From DASUXY01 sp035301985 (GTDB taxonomy: Bacteria > Bacillota > Bacilli > Bacillales > Amphibacillaceae): a DNA stretch of 5,472 bases. The position numbers and the translations under genes are program-made. Positions 1 through 5,382 of this stretch are shown here, in pieces. A model generated the notes under the pieces. It was not told the origin of the DNA and did no database searches. It was given only the letters and a program-made list of their open reading frames with translations. Every line of letters starts with the position of its first letter. Position 1 is the first letter of the stretch. The DNA is taken from assembly GCA_035301985.1 (NCBI GenBank), contig DATGTE010000034.1:1-5472 (forward strand). Direction: 5' to 3'.

Positions 1-30
1 GCATGGGCTGAAATCGCCTGTGCTTTTTTT
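1..30 (+). terminator. Rho-independent terminator of the upstream gene
   Basis: Bases 1-8 (GCATGGGC) pair with 16-23 (GCCTGTGC) through eight pairs, two of them G-T, around a 7-base loop. Seven T residues follow, and then another T-rich stretch. The stem may extend left of the window. It probably ends the gene before nahA; in B. subtilis that gene is trxB, but nothing of it is visible here. Confidence 0.6.
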
Positions 31-129
31 GTTTATTTTTAATACGCGTAGAAATAAATCAAGCACAACGGAATGATGGTTTGGAATAGCGATATTTTTA
101 TCAGTAGAAACGTTTCATAAGTCGTATTT

Positions 130-158
130 TTGTTGCTTTAAATAATTAAATGTATAAT
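130..158 (+). promoter_or_regulatory. Candidate sigma-A promoter of the nahA-crh operon
   Basis: A perfect TATAAT lies at 153-158, with TTGTTG at 130-135 exactly 17 bases upstream. The -35 is weak (3 of 6 consensus bases), so the call rests mainly on the -10, the AT-rich surroundings and the position between the upstream terminator and the first gene. The predicted start near 165 gives a leader of about 80 bases. No riboswitch-like fold was recognised in the leader. Confidence 0.5.
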
Positions 159-244
159 AGTAATAGGTATACATGAAAAGGGTGTATCCAAAGGTCGTTG
201 TACGTCATTCACTTCTGTGAGAATGGTTTTGGAGGGAATTCACT

Positions 245-709
245 ATGCAACGCGTAACAAATAGCATACTTATAAAAGATAAACATATTTTGTTATTGAA
301 AAAGCCACGTCGTGGTTGGTATGCCATCCCAGGTGGAAAAATGGAACAAGGTGAAACCGTGAGAGAATCCGTCATGCGCGAATATCGTGAAGAAACGGGC
401 TTACAACTTCTAAATCCGAAGCTGCGAGGAATATTCACGTTTATGATGTACGTCAACGAAACATTAACACAAGAGTGGATGATGTTTACGTTTGTATGTA
501 CTTCTTTTCAAGGAAAACTGACGGATGAGTGCGATGAAGGGGAATTAGCTTGGCTTCCTATTGACAAACTCGATACGATCCCGATGGCTGAGGGGGATCG
601 AGATATTTTTAAACAGGTTCTAACATCTGAAGAAGTGACATATGGTTCCTTTTCTTACACAGAAGATTTTGATCTAATTGATTCTCGCTTCAATTCTCCA
701 GCTCGTTGA
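245..709 (+). CDS. nahA: NahA (YvcI), Nudix hydrolase acting on (p)ppGpp
   Basis: This is a 154-residue Nudix protein, close to the about 158 residues of B. subtilis YvcI. The full Nudix box GX5EX7REUXEEXGU runs from G31 to L53, with R45-E46 and the metal-binding pair E49-E50 intact. It is preceded by the typical strand and turn WYAIPGG (residues 25-31). The B. subtilis orthologue was renamed NahA because it cleaves (p)ppGpp to the alarmone pGpp; that substrate is carried over here by gene-order orthology and cannot be proved from the Nudix box. The protein should be cytosolic and metal dependent, with no signal or membrane segment seen. The ATG start follows GGAGGG (231-236) by 8 bases. It is first in the operon with rapZ, glmR, whiA and crh. 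Another nucleoside-triphosphate substrate remains possible. Confidence 0.9.
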   Translation: MQRVTNSILIKDKHILLLKKPRRGWYAIPGGKMEQGETVRESVMREYREETGLQLLNPKLRGIFTFMMYVNETLTQEWMMFTFVCTSFQGKLTDECDEGELAWLPIDKLDTIPMAEGDRDIFKQVLTSEEVTYGSFSYTEDFDLIDSRFNSPAR

Positions 710-726
710 ACATGTCGAGCTGTTTT
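699..726 (+). terminator. Weak terminator or attenuator hairpin between nahA and rapZ
   Basis: CAGCTCG (699-705) and CGAGCTG (716-722) form a perfect 7-bp stem with a 10-base loop, followed by only four T residues. The nahA stop codon (707-709) lies in the loop. The short T run suggests partial termination or an RNA processing or stabilising site rather than a full stop, because rapZ follows 53 bases after nahA with no clear promoter of its own. Confidence 0.4.
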
Positions 727-762
727 ACATGTTGATTATTTAAAAAAAGGGGGCGACATAGC

Positions 763-1647
763 ATGGATAACGATCGGCAAGAAACAAAACTAGTCATCAT
801 AACGGGGATGTCGGGTGCGGGAAAAACAGTTGCCATTCAAAGTTTTGAAGATTTAGGCTATTATTGTGTGGACAATTTGCCACCTACTTTACTCCCGAAG
901 TTTTTAGAATTGATGAAAGATGCATCCAATAACATTCACAAAGTAGCTCTTGTAATCGATTTGCGAGGGCGTGAATTTTTTGACTCTTTATTTGAAGCTT
1001 TGGACGTTTTAGAGAATGAAGTTTGGTTAGATGAACATATACTATTTTTAGATGCAAAAGATGAACAGCTTGTTAGTCGATATAAGGAAACACGTCGTTC
1101 CCATCCATTAGCTGTCGGCGACTTGCCTTTAAAAGGAATTCAACAGGAACGAGAAATACTTGACGAGTTTAGAGGAAGAGCGCAGCGAATTATCGATACG
1201 ACAGACTTGCGACCAAAAGACTTACGTAGAAAAATTTTAAAAGCATATTCCGAAGAAGACCAAGACATTTTTAGTGTCCACCTCGTATCGTTTGGATTTA
1301 AATATGGGATTCCGATTGATGCCGATTTATTATTCGATGTTCGTTTTTTACCAAACCCACATTATATTGCACATCTGCAACCATTGACCGGGTTAAATCC
1401 AGACGTTTCTTCCTATGTCTTCAAGTGGTCGGCTACACAAAAATTTACAGAAAAAGTACTCGATTTATTGCAATTCATGCTTCCGCAGTATAAAAAGGAA
1501 GGGAAATCACAGCTTGTAGTTGCGATTGGATGTACAGGAGGACAGCACCGTTCGGTCGCATTAGCCGAATACTTTGCTAAAGAACTTCAACCGTCCAATA
1601 TCACTCATGTCACACATCGGGACCTTGATAAAAGAAAGGGGCATTAA
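763..1647 (+). CDS. rapZ: RapZ/YvcJ, P-loop nucleotide-binding protein
   Basis: The protein has 294 residues, the usual length of the RapZ/YvcJ family (B. subtilis YvcJ is about 295). The N-terminal half is a P-loop domain: Walker A is GMSGAGKT at 15-22, the family motif VDNLP is at 36-40, a Walker B-like VIDLRGR lies at 64-70, and a conserved FLDAKDEQLVSRYKETRR stretch covers 95-112. The C-terminal domain carries the signature GCTGGQHRSV at 256-265. Family members bind and hydrolyse ATP and GTP. In E. coli RapZ is the adaptor that presents the sRNA GlmZ to RNase E and so tunes GlmS and amino-sugar synthesis. In B. subtilis YvcJ has been linked to competence, and no GlmZ is known there, so the RNA role should not be assumed. 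The ATG at 763 follows a GGGGG-type site (749-753). The gene ends 6 bases before glmR, which points to translational coupling. Confidence 0.95.
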   Translation: MDNDRQETKLVIITGMSGAGKTVAIQSFEDLGYYCVDNLPPTLLPKFLELMKDASNNIHKVALVIDLRGREFFDSLFEALDVLENEVWLDEHILFLDAKDEQLVSRYKETRRSHPLAVGDLPLKGIQQEREILDEFRGRAQRIIDTTDLRPKDLRRKILKAYSEEDQDIFSVHLVSFGFKYGIPIDADLLFDVRFLPNPHYIAHLQPLTGLNPDVSSYVFKWSATQKFTEKVLDLLQFMLPQYKKEGKSQLVVAIGCTGGQHRSVALAEYFAKELQPSNITHVTHRDLDKRKGH

Positions 1648-1653
1648 AAGCAT

Positions 1654-2619
1654 ATGGGAGATCGCAAAGAGCCACGTCTTGTCATCATTGGTGGTGGCAC
1701 GGGAATGCCTGTGCTTTTGCGTGGCTTAAAAAATTTTCCGGTACAATTGGCGGCTCTCGTCACTGTGGCTGACGATGGTGGGAGTTCTGGAAAATTAAGA
1801 AATGAAATGTCTATTCCTGCTCCAGGTGATATTCGCAATGTCATCGCTGCCCTATCTGATGTTGAACCGATGCTTATTCAGCTATTTCAGCACCGATTTT
1901 CGATCGGCAATGGCTTGTCAGGTCATTCCCTAGGAAATATGTTGTTAGCTGCGATGACATCGGTCACTGGAGATTTTTATACAGGGATTAAAGAAATCTC
2001 TCGTGTGTTAAATGTAAAGGGGAACATTTATCCGATCTCCAATGAAAGCATCTCCCTACATGCAGAAATGGATGATGGGGAAATCATCGTGGGCGAATCG
2101 AATATTCCACGTGCCAAAAAAAAGATCAAACGTGTATTTTTAAAGCCGGATGATATTCGTCCGCTGCCGAATGCTGTAGAAGCGATTGCGAATGCTGATG
2201 TCGTGATTATTTCTCCAGGAAGTTTGTATACAAGTATTTTGCCTAATATAATCATTCCTGGAATCATAGATGTGATGAAGGATACGAAAGCGAAAATTGT
2301 CTATGTATGCAATGTGATGACACAAGAAGGTGAAACTACAGGATACACGGCGAGTGACCACGTCCAAGCCATTGATGAGCATTTAGGTCAACGGATTGTC
2401 GATTCCATTGTCGTACACAATGAACCGATCAGAAAAAAGGTTCGGGATCGGTACGCTAAAGAAAATGCTCAGCCTGTTGAATATGATATGGAGCGTTTGC
2501 TCGATATGGGCTTACAAATTATTGAAGGCGATATCATTGATGATACGTCTGCTGTATTACGTCATGATACCGAGAAGATTTCACGGCTACTGTATTCAAT
2601 TGCCCAACAAACGCTTTAA
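1654..2619 (+). CDS. glmR: GlmR/YvcK, UDP-GlcNAc-binding regulator of carbon flow to cell wall
   Basis: The protein has 321 residues (about 317 in B. subtilis) and belongs to the YvcK/CofD-like Rossmann family. Visible motifs are the nucleotide-binding loop GGGTGMPVLLRGLK (13-26), VADDGGSSG (38-46), PGDIRN (57-62), GNGLSGHSLGN (85-95), ESISLHAEM (131-139), SPGSLYTSI (187-195) and CNVMTQEGETTGY (219-231). In B. subtilis YvcK/GlmR is needed for growth and normal shape on gluconeogenic carbon sources, binds UDP-GlcNAc and stimulates GlmS. It is also a target of the Ser/Thr kinase PrkC near its C-terminus; T306 here is a candidate equivalent by position only. The ATG at 1654 is served by GAAAGGGG (1634-1641), which lies inside the end of rapZ with a rather long 12-base spacing. 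It lacks features of a 2-phospho-L-lactate transferase pathway context, so the regulator role is preferred over the older CofD-like naming. Confidence 0.95.
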   Translation: MGDRKEPRLVIIGGGTGMPVLLRGLKNFPVQLAALVTVADDGGSSGKLRNEMSIPAPGDIRNVIAALSDVEPMLIQLFQHRFSIGNGLSGHSLGNMLLAAMTSVTGDFYTGIKEISRVLNVKGNIYPISNESISLHAEMDDGEIIVGESNIPRAKKKIKRVFLKPDDIRPLPNAVEAIANADVVIISPGSLYTSILPNIIIPGIIDVMKDTKAKIVYVCNVMTQEGETTGYTASDHVQAIDEHLGQRIVDSIVVHNEPIRKKVRDRYAKENAQPVEYDMERLLDMGLQIIEGDIIDDTSAVLRHDTEKISRLLYSIAQQTL

Positions 2620-2650
2620 GTGATGAAGAGCTTAAAAAGGGGGGAAATTC

Positions 2651-3604
2651 ATGTCATTTGCATCCGAAATAAAGAAAGAGTTGACAGCGATGGATATAGA
2701 CCGTCCATGTTGTTTACAGGCAGAACTTGCTGCTTTAGTTCGCATGAACGGTACATTATCTGTTAATCAACACCGTTATTCGCTTGATGTACAAACAGAG
2801 AACGCAGCGATTGCCCGACGTATTTACACGTTGATTAAGGCAAATTTCAACGTTCCCATCGAATTGCTCGTGCGGAAAAAAATGAAGTTGAAAAAGAATA
2901 ATGTATATATCGTTCGGTTAAAAAAAGATGTAAAAGAGATTTTATCTAAACTGGATATATTAAAACATTCCTATACATTTGTCCGAACCATATCTTCCAC
3001 ATATTTAACAAAGACATGCTGTAAAAAGGCCTATTTACGTGGTGCTTTTTTAGCAGGTGGCTCGATTAACAATCCCGAAACATCATCCTATCATTTGGAG
3101 ATTTTTAACAATCATGAAGAACATAATCATTCACTATGCAATCTATTGAATGAGTTTGATTTACGAGCCCGTGAGCTCAAACGGAAAAACGGGTATATTG
3201 TGTATATTAAAGAAGCCGAGAGAATTACGCAATTTTTAAATATCGTCGGTGCACACAACGCCTTATTTAAATTTGAAGATGTGCGCATTTTGAGAGATAT
3301 GCGCAATTCGGTCAATCGGCTCGTCAACTGTGAAACAGCAAATTTAAATAAAACAATCGGTGCTGCTTTTAGGCAAATTGAAAATATAAAGTACATCGAA
3401 AATACTGTTGGTTTAGATGCTTTACCTGAAAAACTGCAAGAAGTGGCTATCGCAAGAAAAAAACATCCTGAAGTTTCTTTGAAAGAATTAGGAGAACTGA
3501 TCGGTAGTGGTAAAATTTCAAAATCAGGCGTCAACCACCGGTTAAAAAGAATTGATGAATTTGCCAATGACATACGTGAAGGGAAATCAACTGCCGGAAA
3601 GTGA
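2651..3604 (+). CDS. whiA: WhiA/YvcL, LAGLIDADG-like and HTH DNA-binding protein
   Basis: The protein has 317 residues, the family length (about 316 in B. subtilis). The N-terminal start SFASEIKKEL is the WhiA hallmark. The middle (about 20-225) is the degenerate LAGLIDADG homing-endonuclease fold, with the second helix visible as AYLRGAFLAGGSI (127-139). The nuclease acidic residues are lost: AGG replaces the DADG-type end. The C-terminus (about 255-305) is a helix-turn-helix with SLKELGELIGSGKISKSGVN (276-295). In Streptomyces WhiA is a sporulation transcription factor. In Bacillus it binds DNA and affects cell division and chromosome segregation. The ATG follows a strong AAGGGGGGA site (2637-2645), 31 bases after glmR. 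The downstream gap to crh is unusually long. Confidence 0.95.
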   Translation: MSFASEIKKELTAMDIDRPCCLQAELAALVRMNGTLSVNQHRYSLDVQTENAAIARRIYTLIKANFNVPIELLVRKKMKLKKNNVYIVRLKKDVKEILSKLDILKHSYTFVRTISSTYLTKTCCKKAYLRGAFLAGGSINNPETSSYHLEIFNNHEEHNHSLCNLLNEFDLRARELKRKNGYIVYIKEAERITQFLNIVGAHNALFKFEDVRILRDMRNSVNRLVNCETANLNKTIGAAFRQIENIKYIENTVGLDALPEKLQEVAIARKKHPEVSLKELGELIGSGKISKSGVNHRLKRIDEFANDIREGKSTAGK

Positions 3605-3624
3605 CGGATTGACTCGATGTCATG

Positions 3625-3688
3625 CCGTTCAGAAATAGTTGCATTTGTCCACGGTAATTTATGTTGCGAAACGGTTTTAGCTGAACGG
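3625..3688. repeat. Inverted repeat in the whiA-crh gap
   Basis: CCGTTCAG (3625-3632) and CTGAACGG (3681-3688) are perfect 8-bp inverted copies 48 bases apart. A weaker outer pair, TGACTC (3610-3615) with GAGTCA (3719-3724), could extend a branched RNA fold. The 8-mer ACGGTAAT also occurs twice in direct orientation (3651-3658 and 3685-3692). No T run follows, so this is not a terminator. It could be an mRNA structure between whiA and crh or chance in a non-coding spacer. Confidence 0.35.
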
Positions 3689-3692
3689 TAAT
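3664..3692 (+). promoter_or_regulatory. Weak candidate promoter for crh
   Basis: TTGCGA (3664-3669) and GGTAAT (3687-3692) are separated by 17 bases, each matching 4 of 6 sigma-A consensus bases. The spacing is ideal but the match is modest. It is listed because crh is set off from whiA by 175 bases and a cre-like site lies just downstream, where it would cover the start of transcription. In B. subtilis crh is read with the upstream genes, so a separate promoter is inference. Confidence 0.25.
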
Positions 3693-3701
3693 AGTTAATA
3701 A

Positions 3702-3715
3702 TTAAATCGCTTTCA
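3702..3715. promoter_or_regulatory. cre-like (CcpA) site upstream of crh
   Basis: TTAAATCGCTTTCA matches the catabolite-responsive element TGNAANCGNTNNCA at 8 of 9 fixed positions, with the second base T instead of G. It ends 64 bases before the crh start. Crh is itself a co-repressor of CcpA, so a site here would suggest feedback. A one-mismatch hit of this kind is expected by chance about once in a window this size, so position is the main support. Confidence 0.3.
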
Positions 3716-3765
3716 ATGGAGTCACACCGTAGCGAGCTTATTGGAAGTCTATGAATCATACAAAG

Positions 3766-3782
3766 AAGAGGTGAGAATTTTG
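3766..3782 (+). promoter_or_regulatory. Ribosome binding site and TTG start of crh
   Basis: GAGGTGA (3768-3774) matches the 16S rRNA tail over seven bases, and GAGG ends 8 bases before TTG at 3780-3782. No in-frame ATG or GTG gives a normal Crh N-terminus. Starting at this TTG puts Gln15 and Ser46 exactly at their family positions, which fixes the start. Confidence 0.8.
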
Positions 3783-4040
3783 GTCGAAAAATCGGTTACG
3801 ATTGAGTTAGAAACAGGTTTACAAGCTCGTCCTGCAGCCCAATTTGTCCAAGAAGCCAATCGGTTTTCATCTGATTTATTTATTGAAAAAGATGGAAAAA
3901 AGGTAAACGCTAAAAGTATCATGGGATTGATGAGCTTGGCGATCACCCGTGGAGAAACGATTCAACTCATTGCGGATGGACCGGATGAAGAGGAAGCCGT
4001 TGAACATTTGACTCAATTTGTTTCTGCTCATTCATGTTAG
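3780..4040 (+). CDS. crh: Crh, HPr-like catabolite repression co-regulator
   Basis: This is an 86-residue HPr-fold protein (B. subtilis Crh has 85). Counting from the TTG start, the HPr active-site His15 is replaced by Gln in TGLQARPAA (Q15), while the regulatory Ser46 is kept in KSIMGLM (S46). That pair of features separates Crh from HPr: it cannot pass phosphate in the sugar phosphotransferase system, but HPr kinase/phosphorylase can phosphorylate Ser46, and P-Ser-Crh then works with CcpA in carbon catabolite control. In B. subtilis unphosphorylated Crh is also reported to regulate methylglyoxal synthase. It is the last gene of the operon. No yvcN-like gene follows, since a strong terminator starts 54 bases after the stop. 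Upstream lie a cre-like site and a weak promoter candidate. A longer reading from TTG at 3741 adds 13 residues foreign to the family and was not used. Confidence 0.93.
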   Translation: MVEKSVTIELETGLQARPAAQFVQEANRFSSDLFIEKDGKKVNAKSIMGLMSLAITRGETIQLIADGPDEEEAVEHLTQFVSAHSC

Positions 4041-4094
4041 GCAAATTTGTGAAGTTTGTAACAAGGGACATTCATGTATTTTATCGTGAGCGAA

Positions 4095-4150
4095 AAAAGA
4101 TGAACTTGTGAACGATTCATAAATCATTCAACAAGTTCATCTTTTATTTT
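4095..4150. terminator. Bidirectional terminator between crh and clpP
   Basis: A 15-base arm at 4095-4109 (AAAAGATGAACTTGT) is perfectly complementary to 4131-4145. Inside it TGAACGAT (4109-4116) can pair with ATCATTCA (4123-4130) with one mismatch and a one-base shift, giving a very long hairpin. On the plus strand TTTTATTTTTA follows; on the minus strand the arm ends in TTTTTT. It can therefore end both the crh operon and the convergent clpP, whose stop is 37 bases away. Confidence 0.9.
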
Positions 4151-4181
4151 TAGTGAAGTATAGAGGTATCGTATTTTGTTA

Positions 4182-4766
4182 CTATTCTTTTCGTTCGAGT
4201 ACTTTATCGATTAAACCGTAGTCCACTGCTTGGGAGGCGGTCATGAAGTTATCACGGTCTGTATCGCGCTCAATCACTTCAATCGGTTGACCCGTACGTT
4301 CGGCAAGGATTTCATTCATTCGTTCTTTCATTTTAATAATTCGTTTTGCATGAATTTCAATATCTGTTGCTTGCCCTTGTGTGCCACCTAATGGCTGATG
4401 AATCATCACTTCACTATTCGGTAAGCTGTATCGTTTTCCTTTTTTACCTGCAGCGAGTAGAAAGGCTCCCATTGAAGCAGCCATTCCCGTACAGATTGTC
4501 GATACGTCTGGCTTGATAAATTGCATCGTATCATAGATGGCCATACCAGCTGTAATGGATCCGCCTGGTGAGTTAATGTATATTGAAATATCTTTCTCCG
4601 GATCTTCGGCTTCCAAGAAGAGTAATTGTGCTACAATGGAGTTAGCTACATTGTCATTGATTGGACTACCTAACATAATAATTCGGTCTTTTAACAAACG
4701 TGAATAAATATCATAGGCTCGTTCTCCACGATTGGTTTGTTCGATTACCGTAGGAATTAATTGCAT
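4182..4766 (-). CDS. clpP: ClpP, ATP-dependent Clp protease proteolytic subunit (full-length copy)
   Basis: The protein has 194 residues, standard for Bacillus ClpP (about 197 in B. subtilis). The catalytic triad is complete at canonical numbering: Ser98 in GMAASMGA, His123 in MIHQPLGG and Asp172 in TDRDNF. The oligomer and active-site motifs YINSPGGSITAG (63-74) and AERTGQP (155-161) are intact. The N-terminal gating segment is the usual MxLIPTVIEQTNRGERAYD. It forms the 14-subunit cytosolic chamber fed by ClpC, ClpX or ClpE ATPases for protein quality control and regulated proteolysis. ATG at 4766 was chosen because it gives the family N-terminus and follows AAGGAGG by 8 bases; an upstream in-frame ATG at 4799 would bury the ribosome site inside the gene. 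It is convergent with crh and divergent from a second clpP. A CtsR-controlled promoter precedes it. Confidence 0.97.
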   Translation of the reverse strand: MQLIPTVIEQTNRGERAYDIYSRLLKDRIIMLGSPINDNVANSIVAQLLFLEAEDPEKDISIYINSPGGSITAGMAIYDTMQFIKPDVSTICTGMAASMGAFLLAAGKKGKRYSLPNSEVMIHQPLGGTQGQATDIEIHAKRIIKMKERMNEILAERTGQPIEVIERDTDRDNFMTASQAVDYGLIDKVLERKE

Positions 4767-4773
4767 GTGTTTT

Positions 4774-4782
4774 TCCTCCTTA
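4774..4782 (-). promoter_or_regulatory. Ribosome binding site deciding the clpP start
   Basis: The minus strand reads TAAGGAGGA here, with 8 bases between the last G of AGGAGG and the ATG ending at 4764. It selects the 194-residue reading over the 205-residue one that starts at 4799. Confidence 0.85.
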
Positions 4783-4823
4783 TTCTTCATTACTATCATA
4801 TCATTCTTATTGTATTTATTTCC

Positions 4824-4852
4824 ATCATAACCTAAAGGTCAATGAAGGTCAA
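4824..4852 (-). promoter_or_regulatory. Sigma-A promoter of the minus-strand clpP
   Basis: On the minus strand TTGACC (4852-4847) and TATGAT (4829-4824) are separated by exactly 17 bases, matching 5 of 6 positions at each element. The predicted start near 4817 gives a leader of about 50 bases. The -35 element lies within the CtsR box, so bound repressor would block RNA polymerase. Confidence 0.85.
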
Positions 4853-4853
4853 A
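4837..4853. promoter_or_regulatory. CtsR operator of the minus-strand clpP
   Basis: GGTCAATGAAGGTCAAA matches the CtsR consensus RGTCAAANANRGTCAAA: tandem heptads with a 3-base spacer and one mismatch, in the first heptad. CtsR is the class III heat-shock repressor of clp genes in Firmicutes. The box overlaps the -35 and spacer of the clpP promoter, the standard layout for repression. Confidence 0.9.
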
Positions 4854-4937
4854 CAATAGCGTTTAACGATTTATAATCGATACAAAACACGGAAGTTAGG
4901 GCTCAATCTAGTTCGAAATAAAAATATACTTCTTATC

Positions 4938-4962
4938 TTTCCCTTTATTGTATAAATTAAAC
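4938..4962 (-). promoter_or_regulatory. Possible sigma-B promoter upstream of clpP
   Basis: On the minus strand GTTTAA (4962-4957, perfect -35) is followed after 13 bases by GGGAAA (4943-4938, 4 of 6 of GGGTAT). B. subtilis clpP is known to have a sigma-B promoter in addition to the CtsR/sigma-A one, which makes the match more believable. Such loose matches also arise by chance in AT-rich DNA. Confidence 0.3.
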
Positions 4963-4982
4963 GCTTTACGTTAGAAAAACAC

Positions 4983-5011
4983 TTGTCTATGTATGGAATT
5001 TACGGTATAAT
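4983..5011 (+). promoter_or_regulatory. Promoter of the tRNA-Arg gene
   Basis: TTGTCT (4983-4988) and a perfect TATAAT (5006-5011) are 17 bases apart. The predicted start near 5018 lies about 23 bases before the mature tRNA. Confidence 0.8.
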
Positions 5012-5040
5012 ATCCAATGTGTTTTGCGAATTTTATATGT

Positions 5041-5114
5041 GCGCTCGTAGCTCAGCTGGATAGAGCAATGGTTTCCGGTACCATGCGTCGGGGGTTCAAG
5101 TCCTCTCGGGCGCG
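5041..5114 (+). tRNA. tRNA-Arg (anticodon CCG)
   Basis: A complete 74-base cloverleaf folds. The acceptor stem is 5041-5047 with 5107-5113 (one T-G pair) and discriminator G5114. The D stem is GCTC/GAGC (5050-5053, 5063-5066). The anticodon stem ATGGT/ACCAT (5068-5072, 5080-5084) holds loop TTCCGGT with anticodon CCG at 5075-5077. A 5-base variable loop follows, and the T stem 5090-5094 with 5102-5106 holds TTCAAGT. It reads the Arg codon CGG. The 3' CCA is not encoded (TTT follows the discriminator), so it must be added after transcription. A tRNA-Arg beside clpP also occurs in B. subtilis (trnQ-Arg). It stands alone with its own promoter and terminator. Confidence 0.96.
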
Positions 5115-5208
5115 TTTACAAATGAAAGTTAGGTTCGTTACCAGATCCATTTAATTAGTCTTTTATATCACAAATCATGCCATATGAATATATTTATTTC
5201 TTACCGCT

Positions 5209-5247
5209 AAAACAAGAAGCTATCTTTTTAAAGCTTCTTGTTTTTTT
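5209..5247 (+). terminator. Rho-independent terminator after tRNA-Arg
   Basis: AAAACAAGAAGCT (5209-5221) pairs perfectly with 5232-5244 over 13 bp around a 10-base loop, and the T run 5241-5247 follows. It lies 94 bases beyond the tRNA and insulates the second clpP from tRNA transcription. Confidence 0.85.
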
Positions 5248-5265
5248 ATTTTATATGAATTCGCT

Positions 5266-5292
5266 GTTTATTTTTAAAGGTAGTTAGGCTAT
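5266..5292 (+). promoter_or_regulatory. Weak sigma-B-like match upstream of the second clpP
   Basis: GTTTAT (5266-5271) and GGCTAT (5287-5292) each match 5 of 6 sigma-B consensus bases with a 15-base spacer, at the long end of the allowed range. It is listed only because the other clpP also has a sigma-B-like match upstream of its CtsR promoter. Confidence 0.2.
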
Positions 5293-5320
5293 ACTTTTAA
5301 TAGAAGCTTCTAATCTGAGA

Positions 5321-5356
5321 CAAACAATAAGTATTAAAGAATAAACCTATTGTTTG
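5321..5356. repeat. CAAACAATA inverted repeat overlapping the CtsR box
   Basis: CAAACAATA (5321-5329) and TATTGTTTG (5348-5356) are perfect 9-bp inverted copies 18 bases apart. The right arm runs into the CtsR box and -35 of the second clpP. The same 9-mer adjoins the CtsR box of the other clpP (4850-4858). Confidence 0.5.
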
Positions 5357-5369
5357 ACCTTTATTGACC
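5353..5369. promoter_or_regulatory. CtsR operator of the second clpP
   Basis: Read on the minus strand this is GGTCAATAAAGGTCAAA, which fits the CtsR consensus with one mismatch, the same one found in the other box of the window. It covers the -35 and spacer of the promoter. Confidence 0.9.
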
Positions 5370-5382
5370 AAAGGTATATGAT
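5354..5382 (+). promoter_or_regulatory. Sigma-A promoter of the second clpP
   Basis: TTGACC (5354-5359) and TATGAT (5377-5382) are separated by 17 bases, the same hexamers and spacing as in front of the minus-strand clpP. The predicted start near 5389 gives a leader of about 39 bases carrying AAGGAGGA (5413-5420). Confidence 0.85.

Noticed and set aside
107..116. Palindrome GAAACGTTTC upstream of the nahA promoter as a cre site
   Set aside because: Aligned on the central CG it matches only about 6 of 9 fixed cre positions. A chance palindrome is likely.
173..220. A 15-codon leader peptide (MKRVYPKVVVRHSLL) before nahA
   Set aside because: There is no ribosome binding site and no run of regulatory codons. 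The short CATTC/GAATG hairpin at its end is weak.
2671..3400. WhiA as an active LAGLIDADG homing endonuclease
   Set aside because: The fold is shared, but the acidic catalytic ends are lost, an HTH follows, and the conserved operon position identifies WhiA.
3127..3759. A 210-codon open frame on the minus strand opposite whiA and the whiA-crh gap
   Set aside because: Its protein resembles no known family, it has no convincing ribosome site, and it lies antisense to a clearly conserved WhiA. It is a compositional shadow.
4767..4799. Earlier in-frame ATG at 4799 for the minus-strand clpP
   Set aside because: The extra 11 residues are foreign to ClpP and would place the strong ribosome site inside the coding region.
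4858..4965. Inverted pair AGCGTTTAA (4858-4866) and TTAAACGCT (4957-4965) as an operator or element ends
   Set aside because: It is only 9 AT-rich bases, 90 bases apart, with no flanking duplication. One arm is better explained as a possible sigma-B -35.
5041..5114. tRNA-Arg as an integration site that brought in the second clpP
   Set aside because: No repeat of the tRNA 3' end, integrase or mobile-element ends is visible in the window. Most of the possible island would lie outside it.
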